Assembly: GCA_003243425.1 (NCBI GenBank)
Contig: QFQP01000002.1
Coordinates: 62,001-126,000, forward strand
Length of the DNA: 64,000 bases
Direction of reading: 5' to 3'
DNA from: Archangium gephyra
GTDB lineage: Bacteria > Myxococcota > Myxococcia > Myxococcales > Myxococcaceae
Made by a program: the position numbers and the translations under genes. Position 1 is the first letter of the stretch, and each line of letters starts with the position of its first letter. Of this stretch, positions 43,848-51,538 are shown in pieces. The notes beneath the pieces are model-generated. The model searched no databases and had not been told where the DNA came from. It saw only the letters and a program-made list of their open reading frames with translations.

Positions 43848-45383
43848 CTAGTTGGTCGTCGCCGGGCAGCCGCGCTTCAGGGTGTACTGGTAGTAGCCAA
43901 TCTCGTCACGCCAGAACTCCCCCTCGAACTTCCAGTAGTTCCAGTTCTCGGCGGGCATCTTCGGGCGGTAGAGAACCTGCGAGTCGAGCATCTTCTGCGA
44001 GTCGATGCCCATTTCCGCGAACTCCTTCTCTGCCTTGGCGACCTCGAAGCGGATGATCTCGACCTGATCGCCGAAGCCCTTCACCGTGCGGTACGCCTCG
44101 GTGAGACGGGCCTTCGCCGTCGAACCGGCGATCTGCTCGAGCAGGCCGCGGTTGGTATCGAGGTAGGTGATGAGCTCGCCCGACATGCGCGCAGCCTTCC
44201 AACCCTGGTTGGCGTCGATGATCGCCTTCTCGGTCTCGATCTGCTTGAGCATGCCGAACACGCCGAGCATGCGCTCGTTGGTGCGGACCCAGTTGAGAAC
44301 AGCCTTCGGCACTTCGGGGCTGTCGGTGACGTTGACCAGCTTGAAGTAGCCGGCCTGGTCACGCTGGTCGGAACCGTCGACCAACGGCTTCAGCTTCTCG
44401 GCCATCGGCAGGTAGATGCGCTCGTACTCGAGCAGCGACGACTTCGACTCTTCGTACAGGCACGAGAAGTAATAGGTGGTGGCGGTGAGGATCCACGACT
44501 CGGGCTGGAACGCACCGGCGAACTGCGGCGCGTACAGGCCCTGCAGCGAGCCCAGCGCACCGCCGAGGTCGTCGTTCTGGAAACGCGCGAAGCCGTTCTC
44601 GAACAACGACTGGTCCCAGTACTTCGAGAAGCGAGGCACCTTGCCGTACCACTCGGTCGCCTTCTGGTACTGGCCGATGTTGTAGTTGGCGCGGCCGAGC
44701 GCGAGGTACGAGAGGTGCGTGGTGTCGGTGAAGTCCATCTGGCGGGACTTCACCGTCAGCAGCGCCTCGAACACCGAGATGGCTGCTTCCACGTTCTTGG
44801 CGCGCGCGTTCTCGTCAGCCGCGGGGAAGCGCGGGTCGGCGAGCGTGATGCCGATGAGGTACTGCGACTTGGCGTACACCGCACTCGTGTCGGGAACGGC
44901 CTCGAGGAACTGCTTGGCCTCTTCGAGCTTGCCCTGCCGGTGCGAGATGCGACCGATGAGGTAGTTGATGCGCGCCAGCACCTCGAGCGGGAGCGTGGCC
45001 CACGCGTCCGAGTAGCGGTCGTACAACTTGTTCATCGTCGAAGGGATCAAGTAGTCGTCGTGCAGGACTTCCTGCAGGCCGATGACCGCCTCTACCGCCT
45101 TGAGGTGGAACGGGTGCTGCGGCCCCGCCTGCACGATCGGGTTGAAGTAGATGAACGCCGTGAACGGCAGGTTCAGGCGCTGGAAGCTGGAGGCCATGTA
45201 GTAGTCGGCCTTGTTCTTCAGCTCCGGGTCGGTGGTGGTGTTCGACACGTCGAAGAACAGCTTCGCCGAGGTGTCGAAGTCGCCGCCGTTGTAGGCGGAC
45301 AACGCGCGGTTGTAGCTGGCCAGATCTTGAGCGCTGGCGACGGCCGCGAGCAACGTGACTGCGAGAATGAGCGTGCGCTTCAT
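43848..45383 (-). CDS. gltC: Periplasmic TPR protein of the gliding machinery (GltC)
   Basis: 511 residues with a signal peptide (LILAVTLLAAVASA). The N-terminal half has TPR-like helical pairs (SYNRALSAYNGGDFDTSAKL, DYYMASSFQRLNLPFTAFIYF, YNIGQYQKATEWYGKV). The C-terminal half is helical without clear repeats. It ends after a Trp/Tyr-rich stretch (WNYWKFEGEFWRDEIGYYQY) and a final cysteine. In M. xanthus gltC encodes a TPR protein that works with the outer-membrane proteins GltA, GltB and GltK. This copy is shorter than the M. xanthus protein as I remember it, so the name rests mainly on context and fold. Confidence 0.68.
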   Translation of the reverse strand: MKRTLILAVTLLAAVASAQDLASYNRALSAYNGGDFDTSAKLFFDVSNTTTDPELKNKADYYMASSFQRLNLPFTAFIYFNPIVQAGPQHPFHLKAVEAVIGLQEVLHDDYLIPSTMNKLYDRYSDAWATLPLEVLARINYLIGRISHRQGKLEEAKQFLEAVPDTSAVYAKSQYLIGITLADPRFPAADENARAKNVEAAISVFEALLTVKSRQMDFTDTTHLSYLALGRANYNIGQYQKATEWYGKVPRFSKYWDQSLFENGFARFQNDDLGGALGSLQGLYAPQFAGAFQPESWILTATTYYFSCLYEESKSSLLEYERIYLPMAEKLKPLVDGSDQRDQAGYFKLVNVTDSPEVPKAVLNWVRTNERMLGVFGMLKQIETEKAIIDANQGWKAARMSGELITYLDTNRGLLEQIAGSTAKARLTEAYRTVKGFGDQVEIIRFEVAKAEKEFAEMGIDSQKMLDSQVLYRPKMPAENWNYWKFEGEFWRDEIGYYQYTLKRGCPATTN

Positions 45384-45397
45384 GTTCGTATCTGCCT

Positions 45398-46501
45398 TCA
45401 GAAGAGGAACGAGACGCCCAGGTACAGGCCGACGTTGTTGAGCACGTCGGAGCTGGGGCTCTGCACGAGGTTCTTGGCCAGGGTGGCGTCGATGGCCTTG
45501 CTGACGCCCGTGTCGGGGTAGACGCCGCTGAACTCTTCAATGCGGCAGGCGCCACCGACCGTCGCGGTCTCGACCGGCTGGTTCATACGGATCTTGGCGT
45601 CCATCGCGAGGAGGTCGTCGATGTTGCAGCCGTTCACCTGCTCCATGCGCGCCGTGTAGACGACGTCGCGCACCTCGAGACGGAACGCGAAGCGCTCACC
45701 GAGCTGCAGGCGGAAACCGGCGCCGACCGAGCCCATGAACTTCACGCCCGTGTCGCCGTAGGTGGCCGGAGAGATGCTGCCGTCGGTGCGCACCGACTCA
45801 GGCTTGAGCTGGTGACGCGTGCCACCGGCGCCGATGCCGCCGTTGATGACGAAGCTGAAGTGGGCCAGCGTGCCCTCGAAGAGCGCGAACTTGCCGCTGA
45901 GCGGCGTGACTTCGACGCCACCGAGCGCGCCCCACGTCCACAACAGCGAGGTCGCGGCCTGGGCTTCGACGCGGAACTTCTCGACGAGCTCGCCGTTGAA
46001 CGACGACTCGACGTTGTACCAGTTGTAGCCGCCGGTGACCTGGAGGGCGAAGTTCTCCTGCAGGTGGTACACGAGGCTGCCCATGGTGCCGAAGTGCTGG
46101 GTGAACTTGCCGTTCACCTGAATCGTCGCCGGGTAGAGCACGATCTCGAACTTGCCGGCATCGGAGTGCTTCTTCTCTTCGATGATGTGAACGGCGACGT
46201 TCGGGTTGAACAGCGGCGCACCGGACACGAGCTTCTGCGTGTCGGCGTTCGGCGCCTGCGTGCTGCCGGTGTTGGCAGCCGTGGGCGCGTCGGTCCTGGC
46301 CGGCGCGGTGGTCGCCGCGGGCGTGGTGCTGGTCGGTGCCGGCGTGGCGGCCGCCGGCGCCGGGTCGTCTTCGTCGTCATCGGACGGCGAGGCCTGCGCG
46401 ACCAACACGGGCGCGTCAGTGTGCTGCGGCGCCGCGAAAGCCGGGGCCGAGATGGCGCCCATCAGCGCCGCGAGAAGCAATGAATCACGGAAGGAACGCA
46501 T
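45398..46501 (-). CDS. GltA/GltB-type outer-membrane beta-barrel with disordered N-terminus
   Basis: 367 residues. A signal peptide (LLLAALMGAISAPAFA) is followed by an acidic and Pro/Ala/Thr-rich segment (about 40-90), then amphipathic beta strands (LVYHLQENFALQVTGGYNWY, GSVGAGFRLQLGERFAFRLEV) ending in LGVSFLF, with a terminal Phe as in outer-membrane barrels. Cysteines (NGCNID, GACRIE) lie in a probable surface loop. It sits 14 bases upstream of gltC. In M. xanthus two small barrels, GltA and GltB, are encoded next to gltC; I cannot tell which this is from sequence alone. Confidence 0.65.
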   Translation of the reverse strand: MRSFRDSLLLAALMGAISAPAFAAPQHTDAPVLVAQASPSDDDEDDPAPAAATPAPTSTTPAATTAPARTDAPTAANTGSTQAPNADTQKLVSGAPLFNPNVAVHIIEEKKHSDAGKFEIVLYPATIQVNGKFTQHFGTMGSLVYHLQENFALQVTGGYNWYNVESSFNGELVEKFRVEAQAATSLLWTWGALGGVEVTPLSGKFALFEGTLAHFSFVINGGIGAGGTRHQLKPESVRTDGSISPATYGDTGVKFMGSVGAGFRLQLGERFAFRLEVRDVVYTARMEQVNGCNIDDLLAMDAKIRMNQPVETATVGGACRIEEFSGVYPDTGVSKAIDATLAKNLVQSPSSDVLNNVGLYLGVSFLF

Positions 46502-46516
46502 GGAAGTCGTCGCCTC

Positions 46517-47362
46517 TTAGAAGATGAACGCGTAGCCCAGGTCGAGCTGAACGAGGTTGGTGATGCCAGCGTTGGGCGAAAGCGATCCGCCACCCGTAGG
46601 GTTGGCCACGCTCACGTTCGCACGCGTGATGTCGACCAAGTACGAATCAAGGAAGTGCCAGCTGCGCGCCTCGATCTTGATGCTGTGGTTGGCCTCGTTG
46701 CCAATGAAGAAGCGGAAGCCGAGCGCCAGCGACACGAGTGGGCTGATCTTGTTCATGTGCTCGAAGCGCGCGTCGTTGGGATCGCTGGTCGTGAACGGCG
46801 ACGGGCCAACGCGGTCCTGAAGGTAGGCGTCGCAGGCCGGCTTGTCGGGGCACAGAACCACCGACTCCTTCCTGAGCGCCACCACGCCACCGCCGGCCCA
46901 GACGTAGAGCTGAAAGTGCACGGGCAGTTCGGCGAGCAGACTGAGTTTGCCGTAGATGGGCTGGAAGCGCAGACCGAGCACCCCGTGGCCCGTCATCTGC
47001 CAAAGGTCAGCTGCGTCCGCGAGACGCGACATCGACGCTGCCGGATCCTCCTGAATCTGCTCGGCAAGCGACGTGAGTCGAGCGAACGCGTAGCCACCAC
47101 GCGCCTCGAGACCAAGCCAGTCGGTGAAGTTGTACGCCACCGACAAGTTCAGGTTGTAGTGCTCGGTCAGCTTCGGCAGGAGCGTCAAGCCGAAGTTGCC
47201 ACCAAGCTCGAACTTGTTGGCGACCGTGAAGAGGCGGTTTCGCACCGCGACCTTCTCGACCAGCTCTTCGCCTTCCTGTTCATCTTCAGCAAACGCCGAC
47301 CCGGAGCTCAGCACCACCAGGCAGCCCAACAGCGTGAGTGTTTTGCGCGTCATAAACCTCAT
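46517..47362 (-). CDS. GltA/GltB-type outer-membrane beta-barrel
   Basis: 281 residues (a second ATG three codons in is possible). The signal peptide is LLGCLVVLSSGSAFA. The mature protein alternates beta strands such as HYNLNLSVAYNFTDWLGLEA, GVLGLRFQPI and LSLLAELPVHFQLYVWAG. It ends LVQLDLGYAFIF, a classical barrel end. One loop holds a cysteine pair (VLCPDKPACDAYL). It is the second of two adjacent barrels before gltC and nine bases downstream of the VWA lipoprotein gene. Together these are the likely outer-membrane platform of the gliding complex. Confidence 0.65.
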   Translation of the reverse strand: MRFMTRKTLTLLGCLVVLSSGSAFAEDEQEGEELVEKVAVRNRLFTVANKFELGGNFGLTLLPKLTEHYNLNLSVAYNFTDWLGLEARGGYAFARLTSLAEQIQEDPAASMSRLADAADLWQMTGHGVLGLRFQPIYGKLSLLAELPVHFQLYVWAGGGVVALRKESVVLCPDKPACDAYLQDRVGPSPFTTSDPNDARFEHMNKISPLVSLALGFRFFIGNEANHSIKIEARSWHFLDSYLVDITRANVSVANPTGGGSLSPNAGITNLVQLDLGYAFIF

Positions 47363-47371
47363 TCACCTCGT

Positions 47372-48811
47372 CTACGGACAGCTGTTCTGGAACGTGGGCA
47401 ACACCGCGTAGCAGACCTCGACGGTGCTGAGCGGTTCGGGCACCGAAGTGCCCTCGAAACGGACCGTGTTTCGGAGATTCTGGCCGTCGCACTTGAAGTA
47501 CGTCGCGCCGTTGCCGACCGAGCCGGTCGCAACACTGAGCTGGCGAGCGCAACGACCGCCGCGGCAGATGGGCGTGGTCGCCGGGCAGTTGCCGTCGACC
47601 GTGCAGTTGGCTGCGTCGGCGGGGCTCACGTAGGCCGTCAAGCCAGCCGCGATGCCGCCGTCGGCGCGAACGTCTGGACCACGCGAGAGGCGGAAATCAC
47701 GACGCAGACCGGAAGCCGCGTAGCCGAGCGACGCGAGAGCGCCCGAGAAGTCCTGCTGGCAGATCGACACCGTCACCCCGCCCGTCTCTGCGGCGACCTG
47801 CGCGTAGCGGCTCCCGGTGTACGAGATCTCGAGACCACCATCGTTGGTGCCTTCGGTGGGGCACACACCGCCGTTGAGGGCCCGGCAACAGCCGACGTGC
47901 GGCGTCGGGTCGCCGAACTGCGAGGGCACCGGGTCAGCGTCGGTCGCGACGATGGCCGCGAAGGCCACCGAGTCGGCATTGCCGTAGCCCTTGAAGGTCT
48001 CGAAGAAGCGCACGAAGTAATCGGTGCTGCCCCAGTTGCCCGCCCCGCTGAGCGCGTTGTCGGGGGCGCAGCGGCACCCCGGGTCAGCCGTGCACGTCGT
48101 CTGCCGCGTCATCGGCGAGCACGAGGCGTCGTCTTCGTCCGACACGGCGACCACGTAGAGCGCCGCGTCCGGGCGAACGAACCGATCGAAGGCCTGCGTG
48201 GTGTTGTTGAGCGGGTTGGTCAGCGCGAGGTACGCCGCGTAGAGCCCGCGCTCCGAAGCCGACCCGTTGATGCCGACCGCCGACATCTGACCGAAGGCAT
48301 TGACCACCGACGCCGAGTCAGGGCCGGTGTTGCACGTGAGGCCACCGCCGCCGGCCGGCGAGCACGAGATGTAGTCTTCACCCGCCGACCCGATGGACCA
48401 CGGGCGGAGCTTGCCGCGCGTGTTGGCGTCGTCGGTGTCGGTCGAGATGACGCCGATGTGGAAGTCGATGGGCGGGTTGGCCATCGCCAGCTGATTGATG
48501 AAGCCCTCGAAGTTCGCGGCGAGGCGCGCCTGCTTGGGCGCCATCGAGCCGGAGGAGTCGACCACCCACAGAATGTCGACCTTGCGCACCGACACCTGCT
48601 GATACGCGTCGCATTGGCGAGGCACGTTCACGCTGAAATCATCGGTGGCGCGCGTGGGATCGTTCAGGACTTCAGGCGTCGCGGGATCGACGCTGGGTGT
48701 ACCGGGAACGAGAGAAAACGGCTCGACGATGCGACGTGCGCGCGTGCGATCTTCACACCCGGTCACAGCCAGGGCGAACGTCAGCACGATGAACACACGA
48801 AGGGCCGGCAT
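47372..48811 (-). CDS. cglB: VWA-domain outer-membrane lipoprotein (CglB-like gliding adhesin)
   Basis: 479 residues. The signal peptide ends in the lipobox AVTGC (Cys19). A von Willebrand A domain starts at about residue 76: VDILWVVDSSGSM carries the MIDAS motif DxSxS, and AVSDEDDASC is a later metal-site segment. At least a dozen cysteines (CSPAGGGGLTC, CTADPGCRC, GCCRALNGGVC, CTVDGNCPATTPIC, GRCARQL) suggest heavy disulfide bonding. CglB of M. xanthus is an outer-membrane VWA lipoprotein that serves as the surface adhesin of focal-adhesion gliding. Position next to glt barrels supports this; in M. xanthus cglB is at another locus. Confidence 0.65.
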   Translation of the reverse strand: MPALRVFIVLTFALAVTGCEDRTRARRIVEPFSLVPGTPSVDPATPEVLNDPTRATDDFSVNVPRQCDAYQQVSVRKVDILWVVDSSGSMAPKQARLAANFEGFINQLAMANPPIDFHIGVISTDTDDANTRGKLRPWSIGSAGEDYISCSPAGGGGLTCNTGPDSASVVNAFGQMSAVGINGSASERGLYAAYLALTNPLNNTTQAFDRFVRPDAALYVVAVSDEDDASCSPMTRQTTCTADPGCRCAPDNALSGAGNWGSTDYFVRFFETFKGYGNADSVAFAAIVATDADPVPSQFGDPTPHVGCCRALNGGVCPTEGTNDGGLEISYTGSRYAQVAAETGGVTVSICQQDFSGALASLGYAASGLRRDFRLSRGPDVRADGGIAAGLTAYVSPADAANCTVDGNCPATTPICRGGRCARQLSVATGSVGNGATYFKCDGQNLRNTVRFEGTSVPEPLSTVEVCYAVLPTFQNSCP

Positions 48812-48888
48812 GTTGTCTCTTAAAGGCCCGGCGGCTTAGCACGGTGAACTACCGGCACGTACAGGGCTTTTTCCAATTCTTTCGAGCC

Positions 48889-50670
48889 TCAGCCTTCCTG
48901 GAGCGCGGGAGGAATGCAGGCCTGCACCGAGGTCTCGGTGACCGTGTTGCGGACCTCGCAGAGCCACTCCGCGGGGCAATCGGCGGCGGTCGTGCATGTC
49001 TGGGTGCAGATGGGGCCGCTGTCCTTGCGAATGCACAGACCGGTCTCACACGCCGCCGGGCCGAAGGAGCAATCAGAGCCCGCCTTGCCGCCGCCATTGG
49101 GGAAGCAGACCGACACCTCGGTGACGCCGTCGGAGCTGAAGGCGTTGCGGCACGCGAACCCGTCGGGGCACGAACCGCTCGGGCACGTGATGCTGCACAC
49201 CCGCGCGGTGCCCAGGTCGAGGCAGGTGCCGCTCTGGCACGGCGCGCGGCCGGGTGAGCAGTCGTCGCCGAAGAGACCGCCGATCGGCGCGCAGACGCCC
49301 ATGCCGTTCAACGGCCCGCTGGCGGAGCGACGCTCGGGGCTGCAGTCGTAGCCGCCGGTGACGCTCGAGGTCTCACAGCAACGCAAGCGCGTGTCGGCGC
49401 AGTGCGAGTCGTCCGTGCACGGCGACGAGCAGAAGTCGCGCAGACCGGCCTCGAGGCACACGCCAGTCACGCAGTCCTGCGCGCCCGACGCCGAGCAGTC
49501 ATCACCGAGGCGACCCAGACCCGACTTGCACGTTCCACGCTGCGGCATGCAGTAGCTGCGCGCCGGGCCCGTGGGGTCGTCGACCGGCTTGCATACGAAG
49601 CCCACGCCGAAGCTCGCCACGCACGCGTCGTCGTCAGCGCAGGGCGTCGAGCAGAACGACTCACCCGCGAAGGGGCAGTCGGGGCAGTTGTTCACGATGC
49701 AGCGGTTCTCGGTGAAGCCGCCGCGCCGGCAGTCATCGTTGTCGGAGCACGGCGAGCACATGCGGCCGTCACCAGCCGCAGTGCACGTGTTGTCGGTGCA
49801 GACCTTACCCAGGCCGCACTGGCTCACCTGCCCGAGGCCGTCGGTCGTGTCGCAGTAGCCGACGCATGAGTTGCTGTTGGGCACGCACTGGTAGGGGCCG
49901 ACCACGTTCGGGTCGTCGCTCTTGCCGATGTTCGTGCACGAGAAGCTGGTCGGGCAGTCGGGGTTCTCGGCCGAGTCGAGCTTCGTCGGGTCGCAGCCCG
50001 GCGTAGCGCACACGTTCTTGGCCGGGTTGCAGTCGCGCGCACAGAACGTCTCGCCCGACACCACGTTGCGAACGCAGAGGTCGAACGGACCGCCGCACTC
50101 GGCGTCGCCCTGGCACGAACCGCAGATGCCCTTGCCGTTGTTGCACGACTCGGTGACCGGCGCGCACTGCTTGACGAGCGCACCTTCCGCACCGACCGGC
50201 AACTCACGGCACGAGTACCCCGTGGGGCACGCGTCGTTCGCGCCGCACGGAGAAGTACAGAACTGCTCGCCAGAGCCGATGGCCGAGAAGCACGCCCCAC
50301 CCGCCGGGCACTGCTTGCTGTCCTGGCAGGGGCTGCAGAGCTGACGGCTCACGGCGATATAGCAATTGCCCGTTTCCGCGTTGCAGGTGTGGCCCGACGG
50401 ACAGTCGACCTCTTCCTTGCAACCGGTCAACGGCCGGCAGATGCGCCCGTAGCGACCTGCCGCCTGACACAGAAAACGCTCGGGGCATTGATCGTCAGAC
50501 GTGCACACGTCGGTGCAGAAGCCCGTCTGATCGTCCAACGCCACGCAGAGACCGGACGCGCACGTCGACTCGCCCGGAGTGCAAGCAACGCCCAACGCGA
50601 GCGGCCGCGGCCCCGAAGGACCGCAAGCCACGAGCAGCGTGCTGAGAACCCACAACGTTCGCACACGCAT
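48889..50670 (-). CDS. Cys-rich outer-membrane lipoprotein adjoining the gliding genes
   Basis: 593 residues from ATG 50670, with a lipoprotein signal (LWVLSTLLVAC). The mature protein is nearly all short Cys-rich modules, more than 50 cysteines in patterns such as CxSGLCV, CTSDDQCP, CSPCxDxxxC and CxxSFSC, similar to EGF-like or granulin-like repeats of other myxobacterial surface lipoproteins. There is no catalytic motif. It precedes the VWA lipoprotein on the same strand with a 77-base gap. CglD of M. xanthus is a Cys-rich gliding lipoprotein and is a candidate identity, but I cannot confirm it. Confidence 0.6.
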   Translation of the reverse strand: MRVRTLWVLSTLLVACGPSGPRPLALGVACTPGESTCASGLCVALDDQTGFCTDVCTSDDQCPERFLCQAAGRYGRICRPLTGCKEEVDCPSGHTCNAETGNCYIAVSRQLCSPCQDSKQCPAGGACFSAIGSGEQFCTSPCGANDACPTGYSCRELPVGAEGALVKQCAPVTESCNNGKGICGSCQGDAECGGPFDLCVRNVVSGETFCARDCNPAKNVCATPGCDPTKLDSAENPDCPTSFSCTNIGKSDDPNVVGPYQCVPNSNSCVGYCDTTDGLGQVSQCGLGKVCTDNTCTAAGDGRMCSPCSDNDDCRRGGFTENRCIVNNCPDCPFAGESFCSTPCADDDACVASFGVGFVCKPVDDPTGPARSYCMPQRGTCKSGLGRLGDDCSASGAQDCVTGVCLEAGLRDFCSSPCTDDSHCADTRLRCCETSSVTGGYDCSPERRSASGPLNGMGVCAPIGGLFGDDCSPGRAPCQSGTCLDLGTARVCSITCPSGSCPDGFACRNAFSSDGVTEVSVCFPNGGGKAGSDCSFGPAACETGLCIRKDSGPICTQTCTTAADCPAEWLCEVRNTVTETSVQACIPPALQEG

Positions 50671-50703
50671 CACGATGGACGCTCCCCGCGTTCGCAAAGC
50701 GAC

Positions 50704-51387
50704 TTACTTCTTGCCGCCGGACTTGGCCGCCTTGTGCGCCGCGCGCTGCGCGACCTTGATCGACGGCTTCACCGTGACCAGACCGTCGTTCGAGCCGGCC
50801 ACGCCGCCCTTCACGAGGATCAGGTTCTTCTCGGGGTAGAGCGCGACGACTTCGAGGTTCTGCGTGGTGACCTGCTCCACGCCGTAGTGACCCGGGAGCT
50901 TCTTGTTCGGGTACACGCGGCCGGGCGTCTTGCGCTGACCGATGGCGCCGGGGTGCTTGCGGTATTCGTGCGTACCGTGCGTCTGACCGAAGCCGCGGAA
51001 GTTCCAGCGCTTGACGACGCCCTGGTAGCCACGGCCCTTCGTGATGCCGGTGACGTCGACGAGCTCGCCCTTCTTGAAGAGCGTGTCGATCTTGACGGCT
51101 TCGCCGACCGTGTACGTCTCGAGCTCCGAGGCCTCGACGCGGAACTCGCGAACGATGCGCTTGGCCTTCGCGCCGGCCTTCTTGAACGAGCCCGCCTGCG
51201 CCTTGGTGAGGTGCTTTTCCTTCGCGTCGACGAGGCCGAGGACGACCGCCGTGTACTGGTCCTTGTCCTGCGTGCGCTTGCCGACGACTTCGAGCGACGA
51301 GTAGTCGATGACCGTCACGGGAACGACGTTGCCGTCCTCGTTGAAGATCTGCGTCATTCCGACCTTCTTGCCGATGATGCCCTTCAT
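50704..51387 (-). CDS. rplC: 50S ribosomal protein L3, outside the S10 operon
   Basis: 227 residues from ATG 51387, preceded by GGAG nine bases upstream. L3 sequence is clear throughout: MKGIIGKKVGMTQIF, VDVTGITKGRGYQGVVKRW, GQTHGTHEYRKHPGAIGQRKTPGRVY, GHYG and NLILVKGGVAGS. L3 binds 23S rRNA early and contacts the peptidyl-transferase centre. In most bacteria rplC is followed by rplD and the rest of the S10 operon. Here it is followed by a surface lipoprotein gene and preceded by a divergent PLP-fold gene, so this is either a second copy or a relocated single copy. Confidence 0.93.
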   Translation of the reverse strand: MKGIIGKKVGMTQIFNEDGNVVPVTVIDYSSLEVVGKRTQDKDQYTAVVLGLVDAKEKHLTKAQAGSFKKAGAKAKRIVREFRVEASELETYTVGEAVKIDTLFKKGELVDVTGITKGRGYQGVVKRWNFRGFGQTHGTHEYRKHPGAIGQRKTPGRVYPNKKLPGHYGVEQVTTQNLEVVALYPEKNLILVKGGVAGSNDGLVTVKPSIKVAQRAAHKAAKSGGKK

Positions 51388-51538
51388 GGTGCTTCTCCTT
51401 CTCTCGGACGTGGCACGGTGGCCATTGGTCCGGGGCGGTACCGCCGCCGCGGTTGAACCTTTCAAGAGCGAAAGGGAGGCGCGCACCTAGCAGCACACCC
51501 ACCTGCACGCAAGGCGGCTGGCACGGTACAAGACGCGC

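Noticed and set aside
47372..48811. Reading the VWA lipoprotein as GltK because of its place beside the barrels
   Set aside because: The VWA domain with MIDAS motif and many cysteines fits CglB better; position alone is weak evidence.
46655..48823. Long open frame on the plus strand (722 codons)
   Set aside because: Antisense to the VWA lipoprotein and a barrel gene, which have clear signal peptides and domains; the shadow is Arg/Val/Ala-rich.
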